A DNA stretch of 64,000 bases from Bacillota bacterium (GTDB lineage Bacteria; Bacillota; Desulfotomaculia; Desulfotomaculales; Desulfallaceae): NCBI GenBank assembly GCA_023439185.1, contig JAEXOR010000044.1:1-64000 (forward strand). The letters run 5' to 3'. The notes under the pieces were generated by a model, which worked only from the letters and a program-made list of their open reading frames with translations, searched no databases and had not been told where the DNA came from. The translations under genes and the position numbers were made by a program. The number at the start of each line of letters is the position of its first letter. The stretch's first letter is position 1. Shown here one piece after another: positions 46,898 through 55,202 of this stretch.

Positions 46898-46995
46898 AGT
46901 CGAAAGTCGAAAGAGAAAAGACGAAAGTGAGATTTAGGTGTCTCAAGTCAGGGATATGGTTTAAGACTTTAGACTTTTGACCTTCGACATTTGAC
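46898..46995. repeat. Inverted seven-base repeat arrays
   Basis: The left side holds GTCGAAA, GTCGAAA and decayed units. The right side on the minus strand reads GTCAAAT, GTCGAAG, GTCAAAA, GTCTAAA. The two arrays face each other around a core of about 35 bases and can fold into an imperfect hairpin. The element starts about 4 bases after the iscS stop. Confidence 0.75.
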
Positions 46996-47016
46996 TGCTT
47001 TTTATCGAGGTGGACG

Positions 47017-48207
47017 ATGTACAATACATATCTGATCCGTTACGGTGAAATCGGCCTTAAGGGCAAGAACCGGCCGCAATTCGAGCGGCGGTTGATGGAT
47101 AATATCAGCCGGGCCCTTGGCCGGGTGGGCCGTGCCAAGGTAAGCCGGGTGCACGGCCGCCTGGTGGTGGAAAGCGAAATGGACCCCGCCCTGGTGCTGG
47201 AAAGCCTGCGGAAGGTCTTCGGCATTGTGGGCGTCAGTCCGGCGCTGCGCCTGCCCCTGGATTTAGAGGCGGTTTACGCCGGCGCGCTGCAGGCGCTTAA
47301 AGACGCGGTCCCCGACCTGCGGGTGCCTCCCGGCTCGCCGGTGACCTTTAAAGTGGAAGCCCGGCGCTCCAATAAATCGTTCCCCCAAACCTCTCCCGAA
47401 CTGAACGCGCTGGTGGGCGGGTACCTGCTGGAGCACTACCCCGGGCTGCAGGTGGACGTGCACAACCCGGACATCCTGGTGCGGGTGGAGATCAGGGAGA
47501 AAAACGCCTTCGTCTACGCCGGGGATGTGCCCGGAATCGGCGGGCTGCCGGTGGGGAGCGGCGGCAGGGCGCTGCTGCTGCTTTCCGGCGGCATCGACAG
47601 CCCGGTGGCAGGCTGGATGGCCATGAAGCGGGGCATTGAAATCGAAGCGGTGCACTTCCACAGTTTCCCCTTTACCGGGGAGAAATCCCTGGAAAAGGTG
47701 CGGGAGCTGTGCCGGCTGCTGGCGGGTTATACCGCCCGGATCAGGCTGCATGTGGTTCACTTCACCGATATCCAGAAGGAGATCCAGATGCGCTGCCCCG
47801 AGGAACTGCGGGTCACCATTATGCGGCGGATGATGTTCCGCTTGTCCGCCGGAATTGCCGGGCAGCGGGAGGCGCTGGCTCTGGTGACTGGCGAGTGCGT
47901 GGGCCAGGTGGCCAGCCAGACCCTGGAGAGCATGCGCACCATTACCATGGTGACGGATCTGCCGGTGCTGCGGCCCCTGGTGTGCATGGATAAGGAGGAA
48001 ATCGTCAAGCGGGCGCAGCTGATCGGCACCTTTGCCACCTCAATACTGCCTTACGAGGATTGCTGCACTTTGTTTTTGCCCAAGCACCCGGCCACCAGGC
48101 CCAGTCCGGCGGAGGCCGCCGAAGCGGAAGAGCCCCTGGCGGTGGAGGAACTGCTGGCCGGAGCGCTGGAAAAGACCGTTACGGAAGATATCAAGGCCCG
48201 GGGGTGA
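47017..48207 (+). CDS. thiI: tRNA 4-thiouridine synthase ThiI
   Basis: A 396-residue enzyme: N-terminal ferredoxin-like and THUMP domains (about 1-165) followed by a PP-loop ATP pyrophosphatase (LLLLSGGIDSPVAGWM). There is no C-terminal rhodanese domain, as usual in Firmicutes, so sulfur probably comes straight from the adjacent desulfurase. Late motifs VTGECVGQVASQTLESM and PYEDCCTLF are intact. ATG 47017 follows CGAGGTGG. Confidence 0.95.
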   Translation: MYNTYLIRYGEIGLKGKNRPQFERRLMDNISRALGRVGRAKVSRVHGRLVVESEMDPALVLESLRKVFGIVGVSPALRLPLDLEAVYAGALQALKDAVPDLRVPPGSPVTFKVEARRSNKSFPQTSPELNALVGGYLLEHYPGLQVDVHNPDILVRVEIREKNAFVYAGDVPGIGGLPVGSGGRALLLLSGGIDSPVAGWMAMKRGIEIEAVHFHSFPFTGEKSLEKVRELCRLLAGYTARIRLHVVHFTDIQKEIQMRCPEELRVTIMRRMMFRLSAGIAGQREALALVTGECVGQVASQTLESMRTITMVTDLPVLRPLVCMDKEEIVKRAQLIGTFATSILPYEDCCTLFLPKHPATRPSPAEAAEAEEPLAVEELLAGALEKTVTEDIKARG

Positions 48208-48213
48208 CGTGGT

Positions 48214-49203
48214 ATGAGTTTTTCGCTGGTCACAAAAAACGAACTGGCCCGGGTAATCGGCCGGCGGCGCTGCTGCCGGATCGCCGAGCTGGCCGCCCTG
48301 GTCAAGATGGACGGCTCGCTGCAGATCAGCGGACGCAAAGTGTCGTTGAACCTGTTCAATCACAACGCGGCGGTGGCCCGTAAAATGTTTACCCTGCTCA
48401 AGGATTTATACGGCGTCCAGGCCGAAGTAATGGTCAAGAAAAAGATGCGGTTGAACAAGAGCAATGTCTACCTGGTGCGGGTGCCGCCCCAGGTAGGCCT
48501 GGCGGAGATACTGATTGATTTGGGCATGCGGGACGAAAACGGCTTGCTCAGGAGCGGCCTGCACCAGGAGCTGCTGCGCACCGAGTGCTGCCGGCGGGCT
48601 TACCTGCGGGGTATTTTTCTGGGCGGGGGTTCGGTTAATGATCCCGGCGGCACTTACCACCTGGAGCTGATTACCGGCAATGAACGCCTGGCTGATGATA
48701 TTTGCCGATTGCTGAAGCGTTTTAAACTGGATGCCCGGATCAGCACCCGTAAAAAATGGTATGTGGTTTATCTCAAGGAAAGCGAGCAGATCGTTAAATG
48801 CCTGAACCTGATGGGCGCTCATTCCGCGCTGCTGGAGTTTGAGAACGCCAGGGTGGTAAAGGATATGCGCAACCGGGTGAACCGGCTGGTCAACTGTGAA
48901 ACCGCCAACCTGAACAAAACCGTCAACGCCTCGCTGCGGCAAACCGAGAATATCAGGATGATTGCCCGCGTCCTGGGGATGGAAAAGCTGTCCCCTTCGC
49001 TGCGGGAAGTGGCGGAACTGCGGCTCAGCTACCCCGACGCCAGCCTGAAGGAGCTGGGCGAAATGGCGACCCCGCCCCTGGGGCGGTCCGGGATTAATCA
49101 CCGGCTGCGCAAGCTGGATAAAATTGCTGAGAAACTGCAATCCGGCGAAAAGCAAAAAGGTATAGCGGGGGGTATCATCGGCTATGCGCAGGACAACCAG
49201 TGA
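48214..49203 (+). CDS. whiA: Sporulation/cell division regulator WhiA
   Basis: A 329-residue DNA-binding protein. Residues 1-215 are the degenerate LAGLIDADG-like part (YLRGIFLGGGSVNDP), and the C-terminus is a helix-turn-helix (LREVAELRLSYPDASLKELG, LGRSGINHRLRKL). WhiA controls sporulation in Streptomyces and influences division and chromosome segregation in Bacillus. ATG 48214 lies just after the thiI stop, so in this genome it is coupled to thiI rather than directly to yvcK. Confidence 0.95.
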   Translation: MSFSLVTKNELARVIGRRRCCRIAELAALVKMDGSLQISGRKVSLNLFNHNAAVARKMFTLLKDLYGVQAEVMVKKKMRLNKSNVYLVRVPPQVGLAEILIDLGMRDENGLLRSGLHQELLRTECCRRAYLRGIFLGGGSVNDPGGTYHLELITGNERLADDICRLLKRFKLDARISTRKKWYVVYLKESEQIVKCLNLMGAHSALLEFENARVVKDMRNRVNRLVNCETANLNKTVNASLRQTENIRMIARVLGMEKLSPSLREVAELRLSYPDASLKELGEMATPPLGRSGINHRLRKLDKIAEKLQSGEKQKGIAGGIIGYAQDNQ

Positions 49204-49228
49204 ACCGGTCCGGGGTGAAGGCAACTCA

Positions 49229-49711
49229 ATGCATGGCTGGTACCGGCGAACCGGCTTTTTCCGGGTTTGTTTCAACTTTGCAATTGTCACCCTGTGCCGC
49301 TACCTGCCCTCGCTGCGGGTAAAGAATTTTCTTTACCGTTTGCTGGGCGTCCGGGTGGGCCGGGGGGTTTCCTTCGGGCTGATGGCCATGGTGGACGTTT
49401 TTTACCCGCGGTATATTTCCATCGGTGACAACACCGTCATCGGTTACAACGCCACTTTGCTGGCCCACGAATTTCTGGTGCATGAGTTCCGGCTGGGTCC
49501 GGTGGAGATAGGCGCCAACGTGATGATTGGGGCCAACTCGACGGTGCTGCCGGGGGTAAGCATCGGCAACGGGGCGGTAATCGGCGCCGGGTCGCTGGTG
49601 AACCGCGATATTCCGCCGGGCGTCCTGGCCTGCGGCGTGCCAGCCCGGGTGAAAAGGAAGAATTATATAAACCGGGAAACGAGCCCGGCAGGAGAGGACG
49701 GCAGTTATTAA
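49229..49711 (+). CDS. Hexapeptide-repeat acyltransferase
   Basis: A 160-residue left-handed beta-helix protein. Hexapeptide repeats run from about residue 60 (ISIGDNTVIGYNATLLAHEF, VEIGANVMIGANSTVLPGVS, IGNGAVIGAGSLVNRDIPPG), ending with CGVPARV, typical of maltose/galactoside acetyltransferase-like enzymes. The acceptor is unknown. ATG 49229 is chosen after GGGGTGAAG; an upstream ATG at 49184 would overlap whiA. Confidence 0.85.
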   Translation: MHGWYRRTGFFRVCFNFAIVTLCRYLPSLRVKNFLYRLLGVRVGRGVSFGLMAMVDVFYPRYISIGDNTVIGYNATLLAHEFLVHEFRLGPVEIGANVMIGANSTVLPGVSIGNGAVIGAGSLVNRDIPPGVLACGVPARVKRKNYINRETSPAGEDGSY

Positions 49712-49731
49712 ATTTAGGGAGGTGTTTCCGC

Positions 49732-50334
49732 TTGCATTTGCTTGCGGAACTGGCGGCGGAACTGTGGCGGAGACCGTGGCGCTCCAGCCTGGTCTGGCCC
49801 CTGATTATCATCAACCTGGCCGGGTCCGGGTACGGATTTTATTGGTACCGTCTGCAATTGGCTGAAACTCCGGTTTTCCTGTGGCCGGTGGTGCCCGACA
49901 GCCCGCTGGCCACCACTTTGTTCGGTCTGGCGCTTCTGGCGGCGGTGTTGGGAGCCAGACCCGGACTGTTGGCGGCCCTGGCCTGCGTCACCTGCATCAA
50001 ATATGGTCTCTGGGCCGTCGGGGTGATTACCCATAGCTGGGTGTCGGGGGTGCCCTTCGGTTGGACCGAAGGGATGCTCTGGGTTTCCCATTGGGGAATG
50101 GCGCTGCAGGGCTTCATATTCCTGCGGGTCTGCTCTTTACCCGTCAGGGCGGTGCTGGGTGTGAGCCTGTGGGTGATTTTTAATGATTACATGGATTACG
50201 GGCGCGGGCTTCATCCTTACCTGTATATGGGCGGGCAGGAGTTCTTCGCCATGCTACTGGCCTTCGGTCTGACCGTGTTGGCCGTACTGATGTTAATCCG
50301 TTCATGGGCCGGTAATCATTGGACTGTTAATTGA
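49732..50334 (+). CDS. DUF1405 (YpjA-like) membrane protein
   Basis: A 200-residue integral membrane protein with about six helices. WPLIIINLAGSGYGFYWY, PVVPDSPLATTLF, ITHSWVSGVPFGWTEGMLW and FNDYMDYGRGLHPYL fit the DUF1405/YpjA family of unknown function. TTG 49732 follows GGGAGGTG. Confidence 0.8.
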   Translation: MHLLAELAAELWRRPWRSSLVWPLIIINLAGSGYGFYWYRLQLAETPVFLWPVVPDSPLATTLFGLALLAAVLGARPGLLAALACVTCIKYGLWAVGVITHSWVSGVPFGWTEGMLWVSHWGMALQGFIFLRVCSLPVRAVLGVSLWVIFNDYMDYGRGLHPYLYMGGQEFFAMLLAFGLTVLAVLMLIRSWAGNHWTVN

Positions 50335-50462
50335 ATATACTGAATTAAAACTGCAGGCAGGATTTTTGCAAGTAGTCTCGAAATATTAATTAAACGAACT
50401 GTTGGAGTATTGTAAATTTTAACATAATTGAAACTGAATTGTAATTGGAGGATATAAAGGCC

Positions 50463-51869
50463 ATGCGCATGGGTTATGGACTCAACGTCATCCAGACACA
50501 AAAATTAATCATGACCCCCGAGCTGCGCCAGGCTATCACTATTTTGCAGTTGTCCGCCCTGGAGCTGGAATCTTACGTGGAGCAGCAACTGGAGGAAAAT
50601 CCGCTACTGGAGGTCAAGGAGGAGGAACCTGAACGGTCCGCGGCGGAAGACAAAACAGAGGCGGGGGAAAAGCCTGAGGACAACAGCTACGATATCGACT
50701 GGCAGGATTATTTTCAGGACAGCAGCGACCTGGGTCTGCCGCGTACCGAAACGCAGACCGAGCAGAATGAGTACGGCTACGAACACTTTGCCAGCCGCGC
50801 GCCCAGTTTGATCGAGCACCTGCTGACGCAACTGGGGCTGAGCAAATGTACCAGGAAGCAAAAGTTTATCGCCGAGTATATCATCGGCAATATCAACCAG
50901 AACGGTTATTTGATTTATCCAATAGATTGTATCGCCAATCAGTTGAACGTGACCGAAGACGAAGTAACGGAGGCTCTTACCCTGGTACAGTCCTTCGACC
51001 CGCCGGGGGTGGGCGCCCGCTCTCTGCAGGAGTGCCTTAAGTTGCAGCTTAAATCCTTAAACATCTGTGATCCCCTGGCTTTTGACATCGTGGAGCAGTA
51101 TCTGCCCGATCTGGCGGACGGTAAGTACAACCGTATGTCCCAGCAATTGGACGTGACGGTGCAGGAGATACAGCGGGTGGCCGATCTGCTGAAAACCCTG
51201 GACCCCAAGCCGGGCCGCAACTTCAGCGGCCCGGGCGATAACCGGTACATTATTCCGGATATTGTGCTGAACAAGGTGGATAACGAGTATGTGATCATTA
51301 TCAACGACGTGTATGTGCCCCGGCTCAGCATCAACAACACTTACCGGGCGGTACTCAACCAGGACAAGGGCGACAATAAAACCAGAAAATACGTGGAACA
51401 CAAGCTGAACGCGGCGGCCTGGCTGATTAAGAGTATTGAGCAGCGCCGGCTGACCCTGTACAAGGTGACCAAGTGTCTGGTGGATCTGCAGCGCGACTTT
51501 CTGGACTATGGGGTTAAGTACCTGAAACCGCTGAATCTAAAGACGGTGGCGGATATTGTGGGCCTGCATGAATCCACCGTGTCCAGGGCCACTTCGAACA
51601 AGTATATTCAAACTCCCCAGGGAGTTTTGGAAATGAAGTACTTTTTCTCCTCCGGCCTGAATAACGAAGGAGGGACGGCGGTTTCCGCCGAAAGCATCAA
51701 GAAATCCATCCAGGAAATCGTTACCGGCGAGGACTCCAAGGAACCCCTGAACGACCAGCAAATCGCCGACATCTTCGCCCGTCGGGGCGTTAAAATTTCC
51801 AGGCGCACAGTGGCCAAATACCGCGATGAGCTGAGCATCCCGCCCATCAAGAAACGCAAGCGGTATTAA
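50463..51869 (+). CDS. rpoN: RNA polymerase sigma-54 factor
   Basis: A 468-residue sigma factor needing enhancer-binding activators. Region I is the glutamine/leucine-rich start (QTQKLIMTPELRQAITILQL), region II is acidic (about 55-105), then the core-binding domain, the HTH (TVADIVGLHESTVSRATSNK) and the RpoN box (SRRTVAKYRDEL). ATG 50463 lies 11 bases after GGAGG; TTG 50445 is in frame but unlikely. gap follows without cggR in between. Confidence 0.97.
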   Translation: MRMGYGLNVIQTQKLIMTPELRQAITILQLSALELESYVEQQLEENPLLEVKEEEPERSAAEDKTEAGEKPEDNSYDIDWQDYFQDSSDLGLPRTETQTEQNEYGYEHFASRAPSLIEHLLTQLGLSKCTRKQKFIAEYIIGNINQNGYLIYPIDCIANQLNVTEDEVTEALTLVQSFDPPGVGARSLQECLKLQLKSLNICDPLAFDIVEQYLPDLADGKYNRMSQQLDVTVQEIQRVADLLKTLDPKPGRNFSGPGDNRYIIPDIVLNKVDNEYVIIINDVYVPRLSINNTYRAVLNQDKGDNKTRKYVEHKLNAAAWLIKSIEQRRLTLYKVTKCLVDLQRDFLDYGVKYLKPLNLKTVADIVGLHESTVSRATSNKYIQTPQGVLEMKYFFSSGLNNEGGTAVSAESIKKSIQEIVTGEDSKEPLNDQQIADIFARRGVKISRRTVAKYRDELSIPPIKKRKRY

Positions 51870-51892
51870 CGCCAATCCAAAAGCCATTTCCG

Positions 51893-51918
51893 GGAGGCAC
51901 CGGCGACAAGGTGTCTCC
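51893..51918 (+). terminator. Hairpin after rpoN
   Basis: GGAGGCACC (51893-51901) pairs with GGTGTCTCC (51910-51918), with one G-U pair. A T-rich stretch including T7 follows within 25 bases. It could end or weaken rpoN transcription before gap. Confidence 0.5.
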
Positions 51919-52054
51919 TTAAATTTGTCCTAACATTTTTTTATCCGTGTATACATAAAGGGAGGAAACAATTAGATAATTAGCGAATAGAGTATAGCAT
52001 ATTTAAATGAAATAGGGTTACTAAGGTATACTATTGAGGGGAGTTGGCCTAATA

Positions 52055-53089
52055 ATGACGGTGCAGATAGGGATAAACGGACTGGGCAGGATTGGACGTT
52101 TGGTGCTGAGGTCGGCGCTGCGTCGCCCGGACGTTGAGGTGGTGGCCGTAAATCACAAATCAAGAAGGCTGCCGGTTAATGAAGTGTTTACCGCCACCCT
52201 TGCGCACACGTTAAAGTATGATTCCGTGCATGGCAGGCTGGACGAGGAAATTGCCGGTCACGACGACGTAATTATTTGTAATGGTAAGGAGATTAAGGTA
52301 TTCTCGGAAGCGGATCCCGCCAATTTGCCCTGGGGCGAATTGGGAGTAGACATAGTGGTTGAGTCCACCGGTAAATTCAACCGGGTGGAAGAAGCTTCGC
52401 TGCACCTGCGGGGCGGGGCCAAAAAAGTGGTTATTTCCGCCCCGGCCAAAGGCGGCGATTGCCTGACGGTGGTCATGGGGGTTAATGAAGGACAATATGA
52501 TCCGACTTTACATAATGTGGTCAGCAACGCTTCCTGCACCACCAACTGCCTGGCTCCCCCGGCCAAGGTGCTGAACCGCGAATTCGGCATCGTCAAGGGC
52601 ATGATGACCACCATCCACGCCCTGACCAACGACCAGCAGGTGCTTGACATGCCCCACCGGGACTGGCGGCGCGGCCGGGCGGGCAGCATGTCCATCATCC
52701 CCACCACCACCGGCGCGGCCCGGGCCGTGGCCCTGGTGCTGCCGGAGCTGAAGGGTAAACTGAACGGTATGTCCATGCGGGTACCCACCCTGAATGTATC
52801 GGTGGTGGACCTGACCGTCCAACTGAACAGTAAAGTGACCGGGGATGAAATTAACGCCGCCCTGAAAAACGCATCGGAGAACGGGTTAAAGGGTATAATG
52901 GGATACAGCGAACTGCCGCTGGTATCGTGTGATTATAACGGCGATCCCCGCTCTTCCATTATCGACGGTCTTTCCACCATGGTTATGGATGACGATATGG
53001 TCAAAGTGGTGGCCTGGTACGATAACGAGTGGGGTTACTCCAACCGGGTGGTTGATTTGGTAGCATATATTGCCAATAAGGGATTTTAA
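52055..53089 (+). CDS. gap: Glyceraldehyde-3-phosphate dehydrogenase
   Basis: A 344-residue enzyme. NAD(P) motif INGLGRIGR, catalytic Cys in SNASCTTNC and His in TTIHALTNDQQ are intact. After the second strand, VVAVN is followed by H34-K-S-R-R where NAD-specific enzymes have Asp. An insertion also lengthens this loop. The basic residues suggest use of NADP or both cofactors (inference). ATG 52055 follows GAGGGGAG. TATACT at 52027-52032 is a possible -10. It heads the pgk-tpi-gpmI-eno run. Confidence 0.95.
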   Translation: MTVQIGINGLGRIGRLVLRSALRRPDVEVVAVNHKSRRLPVNEVFTATLAHTLKYDSVHGRLDEEIAGHDDVIICNGKEIKVFSEADPANLPWGELGVDIVVESTGKFNRVEEASLHLRGGAKKVVISAPAKGGDCLTVVMGVNEGQYDPTLHNVVSNASCTTNCLAPPAKVLNREFGIVKGMMTTIHALTNDQQVLDMPHRDWRRGRAGSMSIIPTTTGAARAVALVLPELKGKLNGMSMRVPTLNVSVVDLTVQLNSKVTGDEINAALKNASENGLKGIMGYSELPLVSCDYNGDPRSSIIDGLSTMVMDDDMVKVVAWYDNEWGYSNRVVDLVAYIANKGF

Positions 53090-53105
53090 TATTATTATGA
53101 AGTAG

Positions 53106-53207
53106 CCAGGAGTCAGATTTGTTCATGCCAACGGGTTATAAATGTACCCAAAGGGCGTTTAGGAGTGAAGTTATGGTTTCAGGTATTCTGACTACTGACT
53201 CCTGATC
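53106..53207. repeat. Inverted seven-base repeats between gap and pgk
   Basis: CAGGAGTCAG (53107-53116) and CTGACTCCTG (53195-53204) are a perfect 10-base inverted repeat. Read outward, both arms are built from 7-base units: GTCAGAT on the left; GTCAGTA and GTCAGAA on the right (minus strand). The core between them is about 78 bases and shows no gene. Confidence 0.7.
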
Positions 53208-53221
53208 GAGAGGGGGATTGG

Positions 53222-54406
53222 ATGAACAAGAAAACCGTGCGGGACATTGATATGGCCGGTAAACGGGTGCTGGTGCGGGTGGATTTTAACGTGCCCTTTG
53301 ACAAGGAGGGTCATGTTACCGACGATACCCGAATTAAAGCCGCGCTGCCCACCATCAGGTACCTTGTCGAAGCTGGAGCCAGGGTGATCCTGATGTCCCA
53401 CCTGGGCCGTCCCAAGGGTAAGGTGGACGAGCGGTACCGGTTGGACCCCGTGGCCGGGCGGCTGGAGCAGCTGATGGGTTCCCCGGTGTTGAAAGCCGAC
53501 GACTGCATTGGCGACGAAGTCAAACAAATGGCGGACAATATGCGGGGTGGGGACATCCTGCTGCTGGAGAACGTCCGTTTTTACCCCGAAGAGGAGAAAA
53601 ACGACGAAAAGTTCGCCCGCAGCCTGGCGTCACTGGGCGATGTTTATGTCAACGACGCCTTTGGAACGGCCCACCGGGCCCACGCGTCCACGGAAGGGGT
53701 GGCCGGATTTTTGCCGGCGGTGGCGGGTTTCCTGATGGAAAAGGAACTGGCCATGCTGGGGCAGGTGCTGGGTTCGCCGGCCAGACCTTTTGTGGCGGTT
53801 ATCGGCGGGGCCAAGGTGTCGGACAAGATTGCGGTGATTGATAATCTGCTGAAACAGGTGGACGTGCTGCTGATCGGCGGCGGTATGGCCAACACGTTTC
53901 TTAAATCAAAGGGTTATGAACTGGGGCAGTCGTTGGTGGAGTCCGACAAAGTCGAACTGGCGGCGGAACTGATCCGGAAAGCCAAAAACCGCAAGGTGGA
54001 AATGCTGCTGCCGGCGGATGTGGTGGCGGCCACGGCGGCGGCGCCGGACGCCCGGGCCAGGGTGGTGCCGGTGGACGCCATTCCGGCGGACGCGATGGCC
54101 CTGGATATCGGGCCGCAAACGGCGCAGCAGTATGGAGACAAGCTGAAAAGCGCGGCCACGGTGGTCTGGAACGGTCCCATGGGCGTGTTTGAAATGGAAC
54201 CCTTTGCCGGCGGCACCATGGCGGTGGCCAAAGCGCTGGCCGGCAGCGGCGCTGTTTCGGTAATCGGCGGCGGTGATTCGGCCGCGGCGGTACACAAGGC
54301 CGGGGTGGCGGATAAAATCACGCATATTTCCACCGGCGGGGGCGCTTCCCTGGAGTTTTTGGAGGGCAAGACGCTGCCCGGCGTGGCGGCGCTGCTGGAT
54401 AAGTGA
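53222..54406 (+). CDS. pgk: Phosphoglycerate kinase
   Basis: A 394-residue kinase that makes ATP from 1,3-bisphosphoglycerate. KRVLVRVDFNVPFD, the substrate-binding SHLGRPKGK and the nucleotide-binding VIGGGDSAAA near the C-terminus are intact. ATG 53222 follows AGAGGGGG. tpi starts 18 bases after its stop, so the genes are co-transcribed. Confidence 0.98.
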   Translation: MNKKTVRDIDMAGKRVLVRVDFNVPFDKEGHVTDDTRIKAALPTIRYLVEAGARVILMSHLGRPKGKVDERYRLDPVAGRLEQLMGSPVLKADDCIGDEVKQMADNMRGGDILLLENVRFYPEEEKNDEKFARSLASLGDVYVNDAFGTAHRAHASTEGVAGFLPAVAGFLMEKELAMLGQVLGSPARPFVAVIGGAKVSDKIAVIDNLLKQVDVLLIGGGMANTFLKSKGYELGQSLVESDKVELAAELIRKAKNRKVEMLLPADVVAATAAAPDARARVVPVDAIPADAMALDIGPQTAQQYGDKLKSAATVVWNGPMGVFEMEPFAGGTMAVAKALAGSGAVSVIGGGDSAAAVHKAGVADKITHISTGGGASLEFLEGKTLPGVAALLDK

Positions 54407-54424
54407 ATCAGGGGTGAGTAGAGA

Positions 54425-55189
54425 ATGCGTAAACCAATTATAGCCGGAAACTGGAAAATGTATAAGACCGTCGCCGAGGCGGTCAATTTTGTTGTTGTTT
54501 TCAAAGAAAAGACCGCCGGACAGACTCAGGTGGAGATGGTACTCTGTCCGCCCTTTACCGCCCTGACGGCGGTGGCGGAGCAACTTACGGGGTCCGATAT
54601 CGCCCTGGGGGCCCAGGACTGTTACTGGGAAACCGAGGGCGCCTACACCGGCGAAATTGCGCCGGGCATGCTGAAGGAAATCGGCTGCCGGTACGTGATC
54701 CTGGGCCACTCGGAACGCCGGCAATACTTCGGCGAAACCGACGAAAAGGTGAACAAAAAGGTGCGCGCTGCCCTGGCCGGCGGCCTGACGCCTATCGTGT
54801 GCGTGGGGGAACTGCTGGAGGAGCGTGAAGCGGGCCGCACCGAGGAAGTGGTGGGCCGGCAGGTGAACGGCGCCCTGGCGGGACTGAGCGCCGCGGAGGC
54901 CGCCGGGTTGGTGGTGGCTTACGAGCCGGTGTGGGCAATCGGCACCGGGCGTACCGCTTCGGCCGGTGACGCCCAAGCGGTAAACGGGTATATCCGTGGC
55001 ATCCTGCGCCGTCTGTTTGGCGACAACGTGGCGGAAGCGGTGCGCATCCAGTACGGCGGCAGTGTTAAACCGGGTAACGCTGCGGAACTGATGGCCCAGC
55101 CCGACATCGACGGCGCCCTGGTGGGCGGCGCCAGCCTGGACGCCGGCAGCTTCGCGCTGATTGTACATAACTCGGCCCCGGCATCCTGA
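54425..55189 (+). CDS. tpiA: Triosephosphate isomerase
   Basis: A 254-residue barrel enzyme. Asn and Lys in AGNWKMYK, catalytic His in ILGHSERRQYF and catalytic Glu in VVAYEPVWAIGTG are all present, as is YGGSVKPGNA. The ribosome site GGGGTGAG precedes ATG 54425. It ends 13 bases before gpmI. Confidence 0.98.
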   Translation: MRKPIIAGNWKMYKTVAEAVNFVVVFKEKTAGQTQVEMVLCPPFTALTAVAEQLTGSDIALGAQDCYWETEGAYTGEIAPGMLKEIGCRYVILGHSERRQYFGETDEKVNKKVRAALAGGLTPIVCVGELLEEREAGRTEEVVGRQVNGALAGLSAAEAAGLVVAYEPVWAIGTGRTASAGDAQAVNGYIRGILRRLFGDNVAEAVRIQYGGSVKPGNAAELMAQPDIDGALVGGASLDAGSFALIVHNSAPAS

Positions 55190-55202
55190 GGAGGAATGGC
55201 AG

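Noticed and set aside
51870..52055. Sigma-54 promoter between rpoN and gap
   Set aside because: No GG-N10-GC pair with the flanking consensus was found. A near match at 58244 before secG has the wrong spacing (9 bases).
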